DNA of 64,000 bases from Epiperipatus broadwayi (lineage: Eukaryota; Onychophora; Udeonychophora; Euonychophora; Peripatidae). Positions 1 through 10,216 of the stretch are shown piece by piece. The stretch's first letter is position 1. The number at the start of each line of letters is the position of its first letter. The stretch lies in the NCBI GenBank assembly GCA_028023455.1, contig JAQFVV010012441.1, positions 2,913,911 through 2,977,910 on the forward strand. The letters run 5' to 3'. Position numbers and translations under genes: made by a program. The notes below the pieces were generated by a model that was given only the letters and a program-made list of their open reading frames with translations, was not told the origin of the DNA and did no database searches.

Positions 1-1685
1 GTAATTCTAAAGAGATATATGTGCATATATACATACCTCCCTTCTATCATTCATCCAAGGAAGCTATGAATAAGAGAGAATATATTGCTGTGACTATACC
101 TTCTGGCAGATTGACATTTTCTGTTATTAGCCCTGGTAGCAATTTTTGTCAATGTTCAACATTTGATTTTAATCTTAAACCTTTATTTCAGAATTCAATA
201 AATTCAACTTGGTTTGTTAGAAATATTAGTTCACAAACAAAAACATTCTAAAAAGTTATATTTGAACTTTGCAAATATTTAAAACAAATTTTGTAGATTA
301 TTAGAACTTTGATGATGGGCAGGAAGGCAGCCAAGCAAGTTACTTGAAAAAAATCAATGAAATCTTCATTGACTGAAGTTTATTTTTAGAATGGGAATGT
401 GTAAATGTAAACCTTTGAAAAATCTATAAAATAAAAACAATACCAACAAAATGTATGCTAATTACTCATGCATTAACTTGTTAGTGTGGTTAATAGCTTT
501 GCCATGCATCCACCAGACCTACGATACCTTCATTACTAAGCCAGCCTTGATGCAAGAAGCTAATACCAGCATGGAATTGAGCTAACATTAACAAAGTGTA
601 TTATAATCTTCAACTGTAGAAACTTTTGTTTTGTCAATAAATATATTTTTAAATAAATAAAAAGTAAAATTGCATTTACAATTTTTAGAATGTTTCAATG
701 GGTAATATCACATTCTGTAAAGGCATTAGCTGTCAGTTTCACTGTTGGCATTGCACTGGCTGTGGTTTTTGCTGTTACTATTATGCTAGAATGTGTTAAC
801 TTGTATATCTAAAAATAATCCATATGTGTTTAAAAGAAAAGTTTAATCATGTGTACTTTTGTCTTTTAATAATTATTATATAATTATAATGTAAAAATAA
901 GTATGAATCTTTATTAAATTACACAAAAATAAATTTTTTTAATTTTCCAAAAATCTTCTCGAAATAATTTTGCAAAAGCTCTCAAAACCAGATTACAATG
1001 ACCACATACATCAATATGTGGAGGCTGGACTAAATTGCCTTAAATGCCTATTGGAAAATACTACCTTCTTCATATATTCATCAATATTATACTAACTCTA
1101 TTTTTTTAGCATCAAATGAGCATGTATGCTGGAAAAATAATGTTAAAGATTGACATTTTCAAATAAATATTCACATAATATATCAAGCCTCATCATATTA
1201 ATAGATTTAAATAACTTTACTGAAATAATGATCAATAAATTTATTGATTAGGAATAATAATAATAATAAAATGAAAGATTTGATTAACACTATATATTAC
1301 AAATAAATCATTCTGATTTTGACTATTCCCAATATCTGACAAGATTTCAATAAATTGAATAAAGCTATAAATTTTTCATAAATATATAAAAAGTTGTACT
1401 TAACATGCATATATGTATATAATATACCTTATAAGTACACATGTGTTCATGTATGGTAAAAACTATTTGAGCTATTATTGTTACTTTTAATGTTTAACAT
1501 ATATAAAGTGCATACATACATTCATATTCTAACATAAGAATAATATTTCAATCATTAATTCTTAATTTTCCTTAACCTATAAGTTGATTTATTTTGCAGT
1601 GTAATTATAGACAATACAAGTACATTATCTCAGTCAAAACTCAGATTTATATCTACCATTAAAGTCACATTTCATTAGGTTTTTT
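1..1685. other. AT-rich stretch without recognisable genes
   Basis: No coding region is recognised. A 76-codon open frame at 21-251 (+) has no recognisable motif, no splice context and no coding-like composition, and is treated as chance. A short AAT-type microsatellite lies around 1254-1268. Confidence 0.6.
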
Positions 1686-2228
1686 GGTGCTTGTGAGTTT
1701 TCAAGTAAACTAAGATGGCAGCCCTATTTTTGATAAATCTGCAATTTCGGGGGGGGGGGATGTTTAAAAAAATGTCTCTTAGGAAACGTATTTAATAATT
1801 ACATTTTATTTTTTTATTACTGTTATTTTAAAAAAAGAAATCATTGTAGGAAAATTAATTACAATATTTACATTTTATTCATGTCAATGGCATGCAATCA
1901 TATTGTGACTATTAACATACTTTTTGGGAGGGCAGGATCCCATATTTTTGGAAATCGTCCATTGGAAGGCCTCAAATTTTTATCATTGTGATAATTTATA
2001 AAAAAAACTGCTAACAAAAAGAAATGCTAAATTGAAACAGAGCATGTCAATGTTAAGAGTGTCTTGTCTTTCCATGTTATAATACAAGTAAAAAAAAAAA
2101 ATTGAAATAAAGCTTTTTGATGAAATTTAATAATCGATTTATTTTCAGTAGATTATAGGCTCTCAAAACTGTACATTTATTAAAAATATGGGGTGCCATC
2201 TTGGTTTACTTGAAAACTCAGAAGTACC
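1686..2228. mobile_element. MITE-like element with about 54-bp terminal inverted repeats
   Basis: The left end at 1686-1738 (GGTGCTTGTGAGTTTTCAAG...) is matched in reverse complement by 2175-2228 (GGTACTTCTGAGTTTTCAAG...). The match is close to 90% over about 54 bp and includes a shared block that reads AAGATGGCA on the left. The interior of about 440 bp has no open frame and contains an 11-G run at 1749-1759. Long terminal inverted repeats around a short non-coding core are typical of non-autonomous DNA transposons. I could not fix a target duplication, so the superfamily is unknown. Confidence 0.6.
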
Positions 2229-4020
2229 AGTTTTTCTAACTCTAAAACATCTTTTATAAATGACAACAAAATTCAAAGAAAACATAACTAGTCTTTCTAA
2301 CCTTTGGAGACTTTAAACTAGTTAGTCACTTTCATTTTTTCTCTAAATACCTGTTTTCTAAAAGTAAGATTTATTCAGTTTATTCAAAAATTTTTTACTT
2401 TAAAACAAATCTGTACAGCACAAGTTAACTAATTTTTTTTTTTTTTTTGAACAGTAAATAGAAAGATTTTAGGCTATAGCAGAGTTAATGTTTGAAATAA
2501 TATGACAATATATTTTTAATTGCCAATTTCATCCATCTATATTTTATATATTTGTAAAATAGATCTCATACATTGACATTATATAGGTGACTGACAGTTG
2601 ATTTATTTGTCCATGCTTCCATGCATATATAAAGAAGCACATGTATAATGTATAGGACTCATCTGAAAACTACTAGACTTCCTCTTATATAGATTGCCAT
2701 TGTGATATATCTTTGTTTACAAGTGCTAGTTATCCTCAATTTAGTTCAGCGTCTAATTTCCAAACTTTTTTTAAAGAAGTGGTTTACTTGCCACATATTG
2801 GGCTATGAAATCCCAAAAAAGACATCCTACTTTACTTTGGGAGTTTAAACTCATCCGTTATAGTGATTAGTAGAAATTGTCTTTTTTCAAAGCTGACTTT
2901 CTACACATTCTAATCTAATAATAATCGGCTTAATCTGAATCCTCTATTTATAAGGATACAAATGAAATTAAAAACAGGATAGTTAATAGTAAATCTTTTC
3001 CTGTTTGATTAATAAAAACAAAACAGTTAAATTACCATTATTTATTTATTTAATTTATGTTCATCAAAAGTTAAAAGCTTTCTTTAAGAAAACGTTTATT
3101 TTTTAATCTTTAAGTAAAAACAGTTTATGGAAATAACTATAATTAATATGTATTTTTTAAAAATAAAAATAAAAACTTGTTTTAGACAAAAATATTTTAT
3201 TTGTTTGTTATATTAAAAAAGTGTGGTTCTTTGTCAAAATCACCCTAACCCTAACCTTTTTTGTATTTGACTTTAAATAATTTACAGTATTTTGAAAATA
3301 ACAAATATTATTTCTTCCTCAATACTTTAGCTGTTTCAAACTTTATTTTAAATAATTATATATGTAAATTATGTCTGTATTTTATAAATAAACATACATA
3401 CTAAAATGAAATTCATTTTCAGAGATCTGAGTATCTTTTTAACAATTAAAAAAAATGAATAATGGTCTGAAATCCTGAAATATGTAAAAAAAAAAAAAAG
3501 TCAATTATTCACCAAAACCTGCACAGTGAAGCATGAACAAACCAGGAAGGCCATCTCAATTTGAGGATTATAACCTATCCCAAAACCCCAATATGGAAAA
3601 GTAGCAAAATTTTTGCAGTCTGAACATTATTTATGAAGAATTCCTGAGACTTGGGATTCTAATAAATATTTGAATATTGGGAATTCCTTGAAAGTTAAAT
3701 CTGGCTTCTTTGAATCTTAGAGATTGGTAAATATAAAAATTTCAAGGTCAGTTAGTATAGTGCTTGAGGTGGAAACACAGCCTGGAGTTATATGACAACA
3801 TCATATTCTTAAGCCAATGAAAAAATCCTCCATTTATCACTAGTAACTGAAAGTATGATTAAACCAACTCCAACTTCCAAAAGTTTTATTCAATCTCCAT
3901 AAGCTCTTGTGTTCTATTTTAAATATGAACTCTTTTTTCATGAACATTGCCAACACTATTTAGTGCCTATAAATTAATTATTTATCATTGAATAACAAAT
4001 ATAACTCTTATCATATTTTA
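2229..4020. other. AT-rich stretch, nothing recognised
   Basis: Contains an 18-T run near 2431, two to three CCCTAA units at 3242-3257 and an A13 run near 3487. No coding segment or RNA gene could be supported. Confidence 0.6.
3242..3257. repeat. short interstitial telomere-like CCCTAA repeat
   Basis: Between two and three units of the animal telomere repeat (TTAGGG)n, read as CCCTAA on this strand. It is short enough to be chance and is listed only because the flanks are so AT-rich. Confidence 0.3.
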
Positions 4021-4026
4021 AAATTA

Positions 4027-4118
4027 ATTTTTTTTCCATATGTCAAAGCATTGACTTGGAAGCGAACCCAGGTCAGCTGCTTGGAAAGCAGCTATGCTAA
4101 CTACTAGGCCACCAATGT
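4027..4118 (-). mobile_element. tRNA-Gly(TCC)-like SINE copy with poly(A) tail
   Basis: Read on the minus strand, 4118-4048 folds like a tRNA. A box-A-like region (TGGCCTAGTAGTTAGCA) is followed by an anticodon arm with loop TTTCCAA, giving anticodon TCC. A T-arm follows with box B GGGTTCGCTTCC. The two ends (CATTGG... and ...CAATGC) can pair as an acceptor stem except at its terminal pair. It strongly resembles animal tRNA-Gly(UCC). Directly downstream come a short TTTGACATATGG tail and an A9 run. Copies with the same tail type at 30350 and 57057 show this is a SINE family rather than a working tRNA gene. Confidence 0.7.
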
Positions 4119-4119
4119 G

Positions 4120-6195
4120 TGATGTTAATATTGCAAATTTTCAGGAATAAAATTATATTCATGCTCCAAAATATACATTCATTTTGTAGTACTGGCCATC
4201 AGAACTTGATCATCGTCAGGCCAACAGTTGAACTGTTTATATTGGTACAATATAATGTACCATGTTGAGTAATGTGAGAAGCATCTTCAGTCTATTAGTA
4301 TGCTATTATATACCAGTTGGAAAATGATAACAACATTGACAACTTCTTTGGTAATAGATCAAAATTTTCATTCATCCTGCACAATATAGATCAGTAATTG
4401 AATTATTGATAGAACCCCTCATCATCAACCTTTTGATTTCTTAAAATATCATCGCAATGACATTAATGAAGAAGAGAAGTTGAATATTTTTAAATTAGGT
4501 ATATCTATTGAAGAGTAGAGGAGTTGTGAGAGTCCTCAAGAAGATATTTTGGGGATAGCTGTTTATAATCTTCCATGCTGTGTTAGGTCTTTTTTTCATA
4601 CACCTTTACTTTTGTTATTCATTTAAGAATTGCTTTTTGGTTATTCTCTTTTCTCACAGTTGCTTAGTCTACACTCATGCATTTTACCATTGTGCATCCG
4701 TTTTGACTGAATTAACTTTTACTAAGGCACGCAGTGAAATCATTGTGACGTGTTCAGTTTGAATAGTTTTTGCAGAGGGATAAAAATTCTAAATTATATA
4801 TAAGCCTTATTTTCATCATTAGACATCTAATAGTTTTTTATCACCGAAACTTACTTATTATGGATTTGTTTAACTTATAACAATATTTAATGTATTTATT
4901 AAAGTAGTCAATATATAATAGATACCTCAAACTTCCTCTCACTACTTAGATCTTTCTTAAAATCAATAACATTAACTATAAAAATAAATATCTTTTTTTT
5001 GTTTTGTTTTCTTGGATAGTCATGTGACGTTTGTGTACAACCATTTTTTTTTCAATTATAAACTGAAATGTTTTTTTTTTAAATAGAAAATGCAAATCTC
5101 GCATGTATTATGTATGGTAAAATCAATTATTAATTTATCGCAAAAGAAAACTGATTTTATGCAAATAAAATTTAAATGTAATATATATATATGTAAATTG
5201 TGAAGTGAAGCTTTGTTTCAAAAAAAAAAAAAAATCTATAGTAATAAGTATATATATTTATGCACGTTATATTCTGTTTTAAGGCAGATGGAGAACTAGG
5301 CAGCAGAATACACTAGCTAAGAGCTCTCATCTTGCCTTCTTCCATATATAACATAATTTAATCTTTTGTCATATTATTCGAATTGTGCTATATACTTTAG
5401 TCAAGTATAGAATACTAGATAGTGGAATTCCTAGATACTGGAGTTCAAGCCCAGATGTCAGGACTTGGCTCTGTCAATTCCCAGTGCTTAAACTTTTTAT
5501 GAACTCCTGGGCCGTGAAATATTTGATTATTTTTTTTAATATTCAGAGTTATGACATGGATCATAATGAACTCTTAGTATATCATTGACATGCATAAATT
5601 AAATGTAACTAATATAAAGTGGGAGGGGTGGGGTAAAATGAAATATGATTGTTTTTCAAGAAAATTTGAGTTTATTTCATAATACTGACTCACCTCCATT
5701 TTCTATTCCCACATATATTCATATTAAGTAGATTTATAATTTGTTGAATTTTCAATGTTAAACATAACTTGGAAGTCATTTGATTTATCATTTACAACTT
5801 GTTTCTATTAATTAGTTTAAGATTTTCCTCTCTTTCAAAATTCTAAAACTTTTTCAGATATATGAATATTTTGGATTTCAGCTGTAAATCTTCTCTTCTT
5901 AAGAGCACAAACTCAAACTGTGCTGAAATTTTAAAATAAACATTATTTTATTATCTGCAGTTTTGTATATATAAATACTTTTTGTATACTGTATAAGGTT
6001 ATTTGTTAATTACAATATAACACTTTAAAAACGGAATATGCTTATATTTAGATGAGTACACAGTTTTTATAAAGAAATTATAAACAATAAATCAAACAAT
6101 ACTTTTTAATTTTGTCTGGATAATAACTTTCAAATTTAGATTTCAGATTCGTAGGAATCTATCTACATGCATTAAAAAATGAAATTCAAAAACAT
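4120..6195. other. AT-rich stretch, nothing firmly recognised
   Basis: At 4195-4560 base composition is slightly more balanced and short frames look vaguely protein-like (for example around 4410-4520), but stops interrupt every frame and I recognise no family. Frames at 4580-4762 and 5385-5588 have no motif. A short stretch near 5478-5510 resembles 47895-47925 and may be a minor dispersed repeat. Confidence 0.5.
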
Positions 6196-6217
6196 CATAA
6201 GAGAGTGGCCCTGCTTG

Positions 6218-6686
6218 GTGATGTGATATGATGCACTGTGACTTCTCCTTATATGGAATCAGGAATCTCTCATCAACTATGCCCAGAGAAACCTGTTAGC
6301 CACTTTACCTTCCCTTTCCATTCTCCACCCTAAGTTTTCTCATAATCTGCTCCATCCCATTTCCACAACATAATCTTTGTCAACTCCATGACCTTCATAT
6401 CTAAATCCCCCTTATCCTTTCCCAAACCTAGCATAAAAACCAATAACTCACTTTCTGTATAATCACTTTGTTCATATTTAATCTTCCATAACTTCATTAC
6501 TTGTACCCTTTCTGCTTCCAAGCATTTACATTGAAGTAACAGATGCCTAATATTTTCTATGCCTTTCTTACACAATTTGCAGACTAAATCACCCACGTTT
6601 TTCCATTTACATATATAATCCCCTGTTGCTAAAGATCCCGAGCCTTGGTTTGATTTGTTGTTATCATGGCACTCTCTAGAGATCAA
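6218..6686 (-). pseudogene. LINE ORF2 C-terminal fragment with zinc-knuckle, plus 3' tail
   Basis: The minus-strand frame 6686-6330 (118 codons) ends a non-LTR retrotransposon polyprotein. It has the CxxC...HxxxxxC zinc-binding segment (CKLCKKGIENIRHLLLQC) that follows the reverse transcriptase domain in many LINEs (zf-RVT type). After the stop, the 3' untranslated part runs to about 6218 and ends with a TGATGTGATATGATGC-like tail. The same 3' part recurs at 62439-62640 in the same orientation, confirming a repeat family. It is 5'-truncated: no endonuclease or RT palm is present. The open frame is intact over 118 codons, suggesting modest age. It should encode nothing functional alone. Confidence 0.75.
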
Positions 6687-6699
6687 TGCTCATGAATCA

Positions 6700-7420
6700 T
6701 GGTCCATTCTGCTAATTCTAGTGCTCAAACTACTTATAAACTTTTAAATATTTTATTTTAGTGGTTTGTTTTTTATGTCTGACAGTATAGGATATAATTT
6801 AGTTTATCTTAGAGAATTAAGCAATATCCAGGGATTTTGAGGATGCGTTTTAAGGTATTAGGATTGACATTCTTCGTAATGAATAATAAAATGCTCCATC
6901 ATTATTTAATAATTTTTTTTGTGTGTTGTTTAGAAATTTATTTTCAGTCTGGCGAATCATATCTAATTAATTTATATTTTCAATATTCTTTTTCTTTTAT
7001 AGAAGATGAATTTAAACAGCATATATAAAACCTTGGCTTTTTCTCTTTATTCTTAAAAGTTATCAAATGTCTGAAACCAAAATAAGAGAATATTATATAT
7101 GTTTAAATGTATATAATTGTTATGATCTCAAAATTTGAATTTGTGTGTGTAAAGATTTTTATCTAAAAGCAAATAGAAAATAATTAGGAAATAGAATGTT
7201 TTGTCAACACTTATTGATCATCAGGTGATTGTTTATTAATCAATTGCCACTTTTTTAACTCAATTTATTCTACAATCTCAGTTTTAGAAATACATCATTA
7301 ACTTTAATGAGTTCTTATATCATTAAAACTGCAGTGTGTTAATGTACTAAATTGCAGTTTTGTATAGAGAAAATGCAAATAAATTAAAAAATAACAAGTC
7401 TTCTATTTTAAAAATAGCCC
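6700..7420. other. AT-rich stretch, nothing recognised
   Basis: Includes a 63-codon frame at 6837-7028 without any recognised motif or coding bias. No RNA gene or repeat boundary could be supported. Confidence 0.6.
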
Positions 7421-7757
7421 ACAAATCACTCACCAAACTTCTTTATAAATCTTGATTTATTATAATATGAATTATTATAACGTACAATAATAATTACTCC
7501 GATGTTTCAACTATATTATTTTATAGTCTTTGTCAAGGAACAACTAAAATATACATTAAAAGCAATAAATACAAATATTTATATTTGTTATATGTATTAT
7601 TTGTATTTATTGTTTTTTATGTATTTTTTTTTAGTTGTTACTTGGTAAAGACTAAAATATATTCGAAACGTTGGAGTAATTACTGTACATTATAATGCTT
7701 TATATTATAATAAATCAAGATTTATAAAGAAGTTTGTGTGTGGTTTGTTGTATATAT
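7421..7757. mobile_element. fold-back (MITE-like) element, about 335 bp
   Basis: A long imperfect palindrome. The left arm (7421-7590), containing ACTTCTTTATAAATCTTGAT, is mirrored by the right arm (7590-7757), containing ATCAAGATTTATAAAGAAGT. The match is high at the outer ends and in the block TTATTATAATA, and lower towards the centre. No frame longer than a few codons is present. Both arms carry a hairpin with AAAGACTA...GAAAC (minus strand in the left arm, plus strand in the right arm), which is shared with other repeats in this window. Confidence 0.65.
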
Positions 7758-8329
7758 ATAGAGAAAAAATGATATCTGTGGTTTTTCATAAAGTTCTTAC
7801 CTTAAGAATCAAACTCATTCTGTTGGGCAAATTTCATTATAATTTCAAACTGATGACTGAGAGGAGTGATAAAACATTATATTTCTAATGTTGATTGTGA
7901 ATTTGCAAGAGTTAGAAGTTTTTCACTCATTATTGATTTAGCCATTTAAGAATATTATTTATGGTTTTAGTATATTGATGATACATATTGAATTTCCACA
8001 GTCTAGATGTTGAAAACAAAGGATGGCAGGAAATAAGTGTTTAAGTCTATTTTCTACATGAAACAAATTAAGAAAATACATTTTTTTTTTAGATTTAATT
8101 AAATTACTGGTAAAAAAATTAGCTATATATATATGCAGAAAATAAAATAATGTAAAGATGTATTTAGCATTTGTCCATGTATATGATTAGTTGTATTAAG
8201 ATTTTGGCCTGCTCATACTTCCTGTCATCCAATTAATGGAAATAACTCAAATTGTTTCTTTTAATTTCTCTTTTCAATGTCTCTGTAATATGTTTTTGGT
8301 TGACTTTGATTCCCCTGACTGATGTTGTC

Positions 8330-8714
8330 CAGTTATGCCTGCGGGCACCATGGTGCCCGCAGACCATTTTACGTGTGCCTGCCGCTATCCGAACACGTTA
8401 AAAAATTATTTATCTGATACAAATAAATTTAATTTTTAAAATTTTTATAAATTATTGTATTATATTGTAATCAAATTGTAGGGCATACTATATTTTTACA
8501 GCATAAAAATATAAACGTTAATTATATGTTAAAATTTTATTTTTGAAATAAATATATTTTTGTACATTATGTGTATTATTAACAATATCCAACTATAAAT
8601 TTACATTGAAAAAATAAATGATGCCTATCACCTGGTTGAAAAAATAAATGGTGCCCGCCACTTGGCCGGTATTATAGAATGTGCTCTTAAGTGCAAAAAC
8701 ATTAGGGACCCCTG
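8330..8714. mobile_element. possible hAT-type non-autonomous element
   Basis: The right end, read inward, is CAGGGGTCCCTAATG, a common hAT terminus. The left part is G+C-rich with a perfect 22-bp palindrome at 8340-8361. Near the right end two short near-copies of GGTGCCCGCCAC/GATGCCTATCAC occur (8621-8660), like subterminal repeats. No matching 8-bp target duplication is visible, so the left boundary is uncertain. Confidence 0.4.
8340..8361. repeat. perfect 22-bp palindrome, GC-rich
   Basis: TGCGGGCACCA followed immediately by its exact reverse complement, with no spacer, lies in otherwise AT-rich sequence. It is probably part of the subterminal region of the surrounding transposon-like element. 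Confidence 0.8.
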
Positions 8715-8719
8715 AGTTA

Positions 8720-9130
8720 AAACATATTTGATGACAACATTAAGCATTTACATTTGTGGATAAATCCAAAATATGTGTTTACATCTTATCAATAAAAATC
8801 TGCACTTTAATAAAATTTATTAATGCATATAAAAATGATTAATGCATAGTTCTTTGCAATGTGTAAATTATCAATTTAAATAAGTTTAAAGATGAGATCC
8901 ACTTGCATATTTGTATTTCTGATCTTAAGTTCTATGATGCTCCGACTCTGAATCGTGTGAGAATGCAGTTGAAACTAAGAAGATTTACTCAAAGAGGTTC
9001 ACTTTACGTAATTTTATTAATAGTGAATTGTTCAAATGCTTTATTTGGATGGGTTTTTTAGCTTTCACTCACCAATACTAAATTGGAGATTCTATATTAT
9101 ACCTTTAAAATGCGATTCATATTTTGAATT
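8720..9130. other. AT-rich stretch, nothing recognised
   Basis: No open frame, repeat boundary or RNA gene could be supported here. Confidence 0.6.
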
Positions 9131-9618
9131 CTAGACTATATTAATCATTTTTAATTGTAACTTTGGATTATTTACAACACTTGATCATCTCATGCATTAA
9201 TGCAACAGAATATTAAGGTCAAAATAAAATCTGATATTTTGATCTCTACAACACTATATATTTCAACAGTTGCCCCGTGGAACAATGAATCAATGGATAT
9301 ATAGCACATAATAAAAACAGGTAATTACTAAGATGTATACTAAAGCTCTTGATTCAAAGAGAAATGTACTTCATACTAGACTTTATTAATCATCCTTAAT
9401 TGTAACTTTGGAACATTTACAATACTTGATCATCTCATGGATTAACGCAACAGAATATTATAGACAAAATAAAATCAGACATTTTGATCTCTACAATACA
9501 CTATATATATCAACAGCTGCCCTGCGGAACTATGAATCGATGAATATATAATAAATAATTAAAACATGTAATTACTAAGATATAAACTAAAGCTTTTGAT
9601 TCAAATAGAAACATACTT
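9131..9618. repeat. tandem duplication, two units of about 245 bp
   Basis: Unit 1 (9131-9375) and unit 2 (9376-9618) both begin CTAGACT.TATTAATCAT and share TTGATCATCTCATG, TTTTGATCTCTACAA and GTAATTACTAAGAT. I judge them roughly 85% identical. Neither unit has an open frame. Weaker echoes of the unit's end occur at about 9690-9720 and 10270-10300, suggesting the array once extended further. Confidence 0.75.
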
Positions 9619-9759
9619 CATAAATCAACATCTACTTTTTAGAACTAAGCAGTGATCTATATATAGAATATAATGCAGACATGAAATTGCTGGAACATAC
9701 ACTAAAGATTTTGATTTAAGAAAGAAGAGGAAAACCTTATGCCAGCCATTGAATATCTG

Positions 9760-10216
9760 GGAAGAGCTACAGTGATGTTATTGGTTGATTTAGGCTACTT
9801 CTGGTTCACTCGTCTCTGCTGCCTGGAGGTGAGAGTCTAGTGGTAGGGAGGGTCCATGTTGCCTGAGTCCTAGTCCTCTGGGTCTAGGGACTGGGGGGCT
9901 GTACTGGAATCGTTACTGACATAGACCTATTCTCTGGGTGGTGGTGCTGATGCTGTCCATAGTGGTTTGAAGTCTTATAGTACATTATGTAAATAAACAA
10001 TTACTTTGGATTAAGACCACATGTTCATGTGACTTTGCTGCCTGGGGGCATCAAGGGGCTGGGCGGTCCCCAGAGCCTAACTCCCAGGGTTTTGAGAAGG
10101 GCCTTTGAGGTGAGGGGATCAGTGTTGGCACTGGTTTTTCTCTTCCTTTGGGGAGCTGGGATGTAGGTGTCCAGAGCAATTTTAATCTCTGTTACCATAG
10201 ATGTATCAACATACAC
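9760..10216 (-). other. GC-rich island with a possible minus-strand coding segment
   Basis: Two G+C-rich blocks (9800-9960 and 10025-10216) stand out from flanks that are about 75% A+T. On the minus strand, block 2 holds an open frame (10216-10025, 63 codons) rich in Pro, Lys, Arg and Ser, ending PPGSKVT. Block 1 read the same way contains HQHHHPENRSM...VQPPSP, then a stop, and later PPGSRDE before another stop. The shared PPGS(K/R)-type end, about 219 bp apart, suggests the blocks are diverged duplicates. A weak acceptor-like AACAG lies at about 10191, without a pyrimidine tract. I recognise no protein family. It could be a real exon, an old retrocopy or a GC-rich minisatellite. Confidence 0.25.

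Noticed and set aside
21-251. 76-codon open frame on the plus strand.
   Set aside because: No motif, no coding bias and no splice context. Frames of this length are expected by chance in a 64-kb window.
4048-4118. Functional tRNA-Gly(TCC) gene.
   Set aside because: The terminal acceptor pair is mismatched and a poly(A)-type tail follows. Sister copies with the same kind of tail occur elsewhere in the window, so a SINE copy is more likely.
10025-10216. Minus-strand LDTYIPAPQR resembles the elongation factor Tu segment LD.YIP.P.R.
   Set aside because: The similarity covers about ten residues only. Neither the continuing frame nor the other two frames follow the EF-Tu sequence, so I do not call a TUFM pseudogene.
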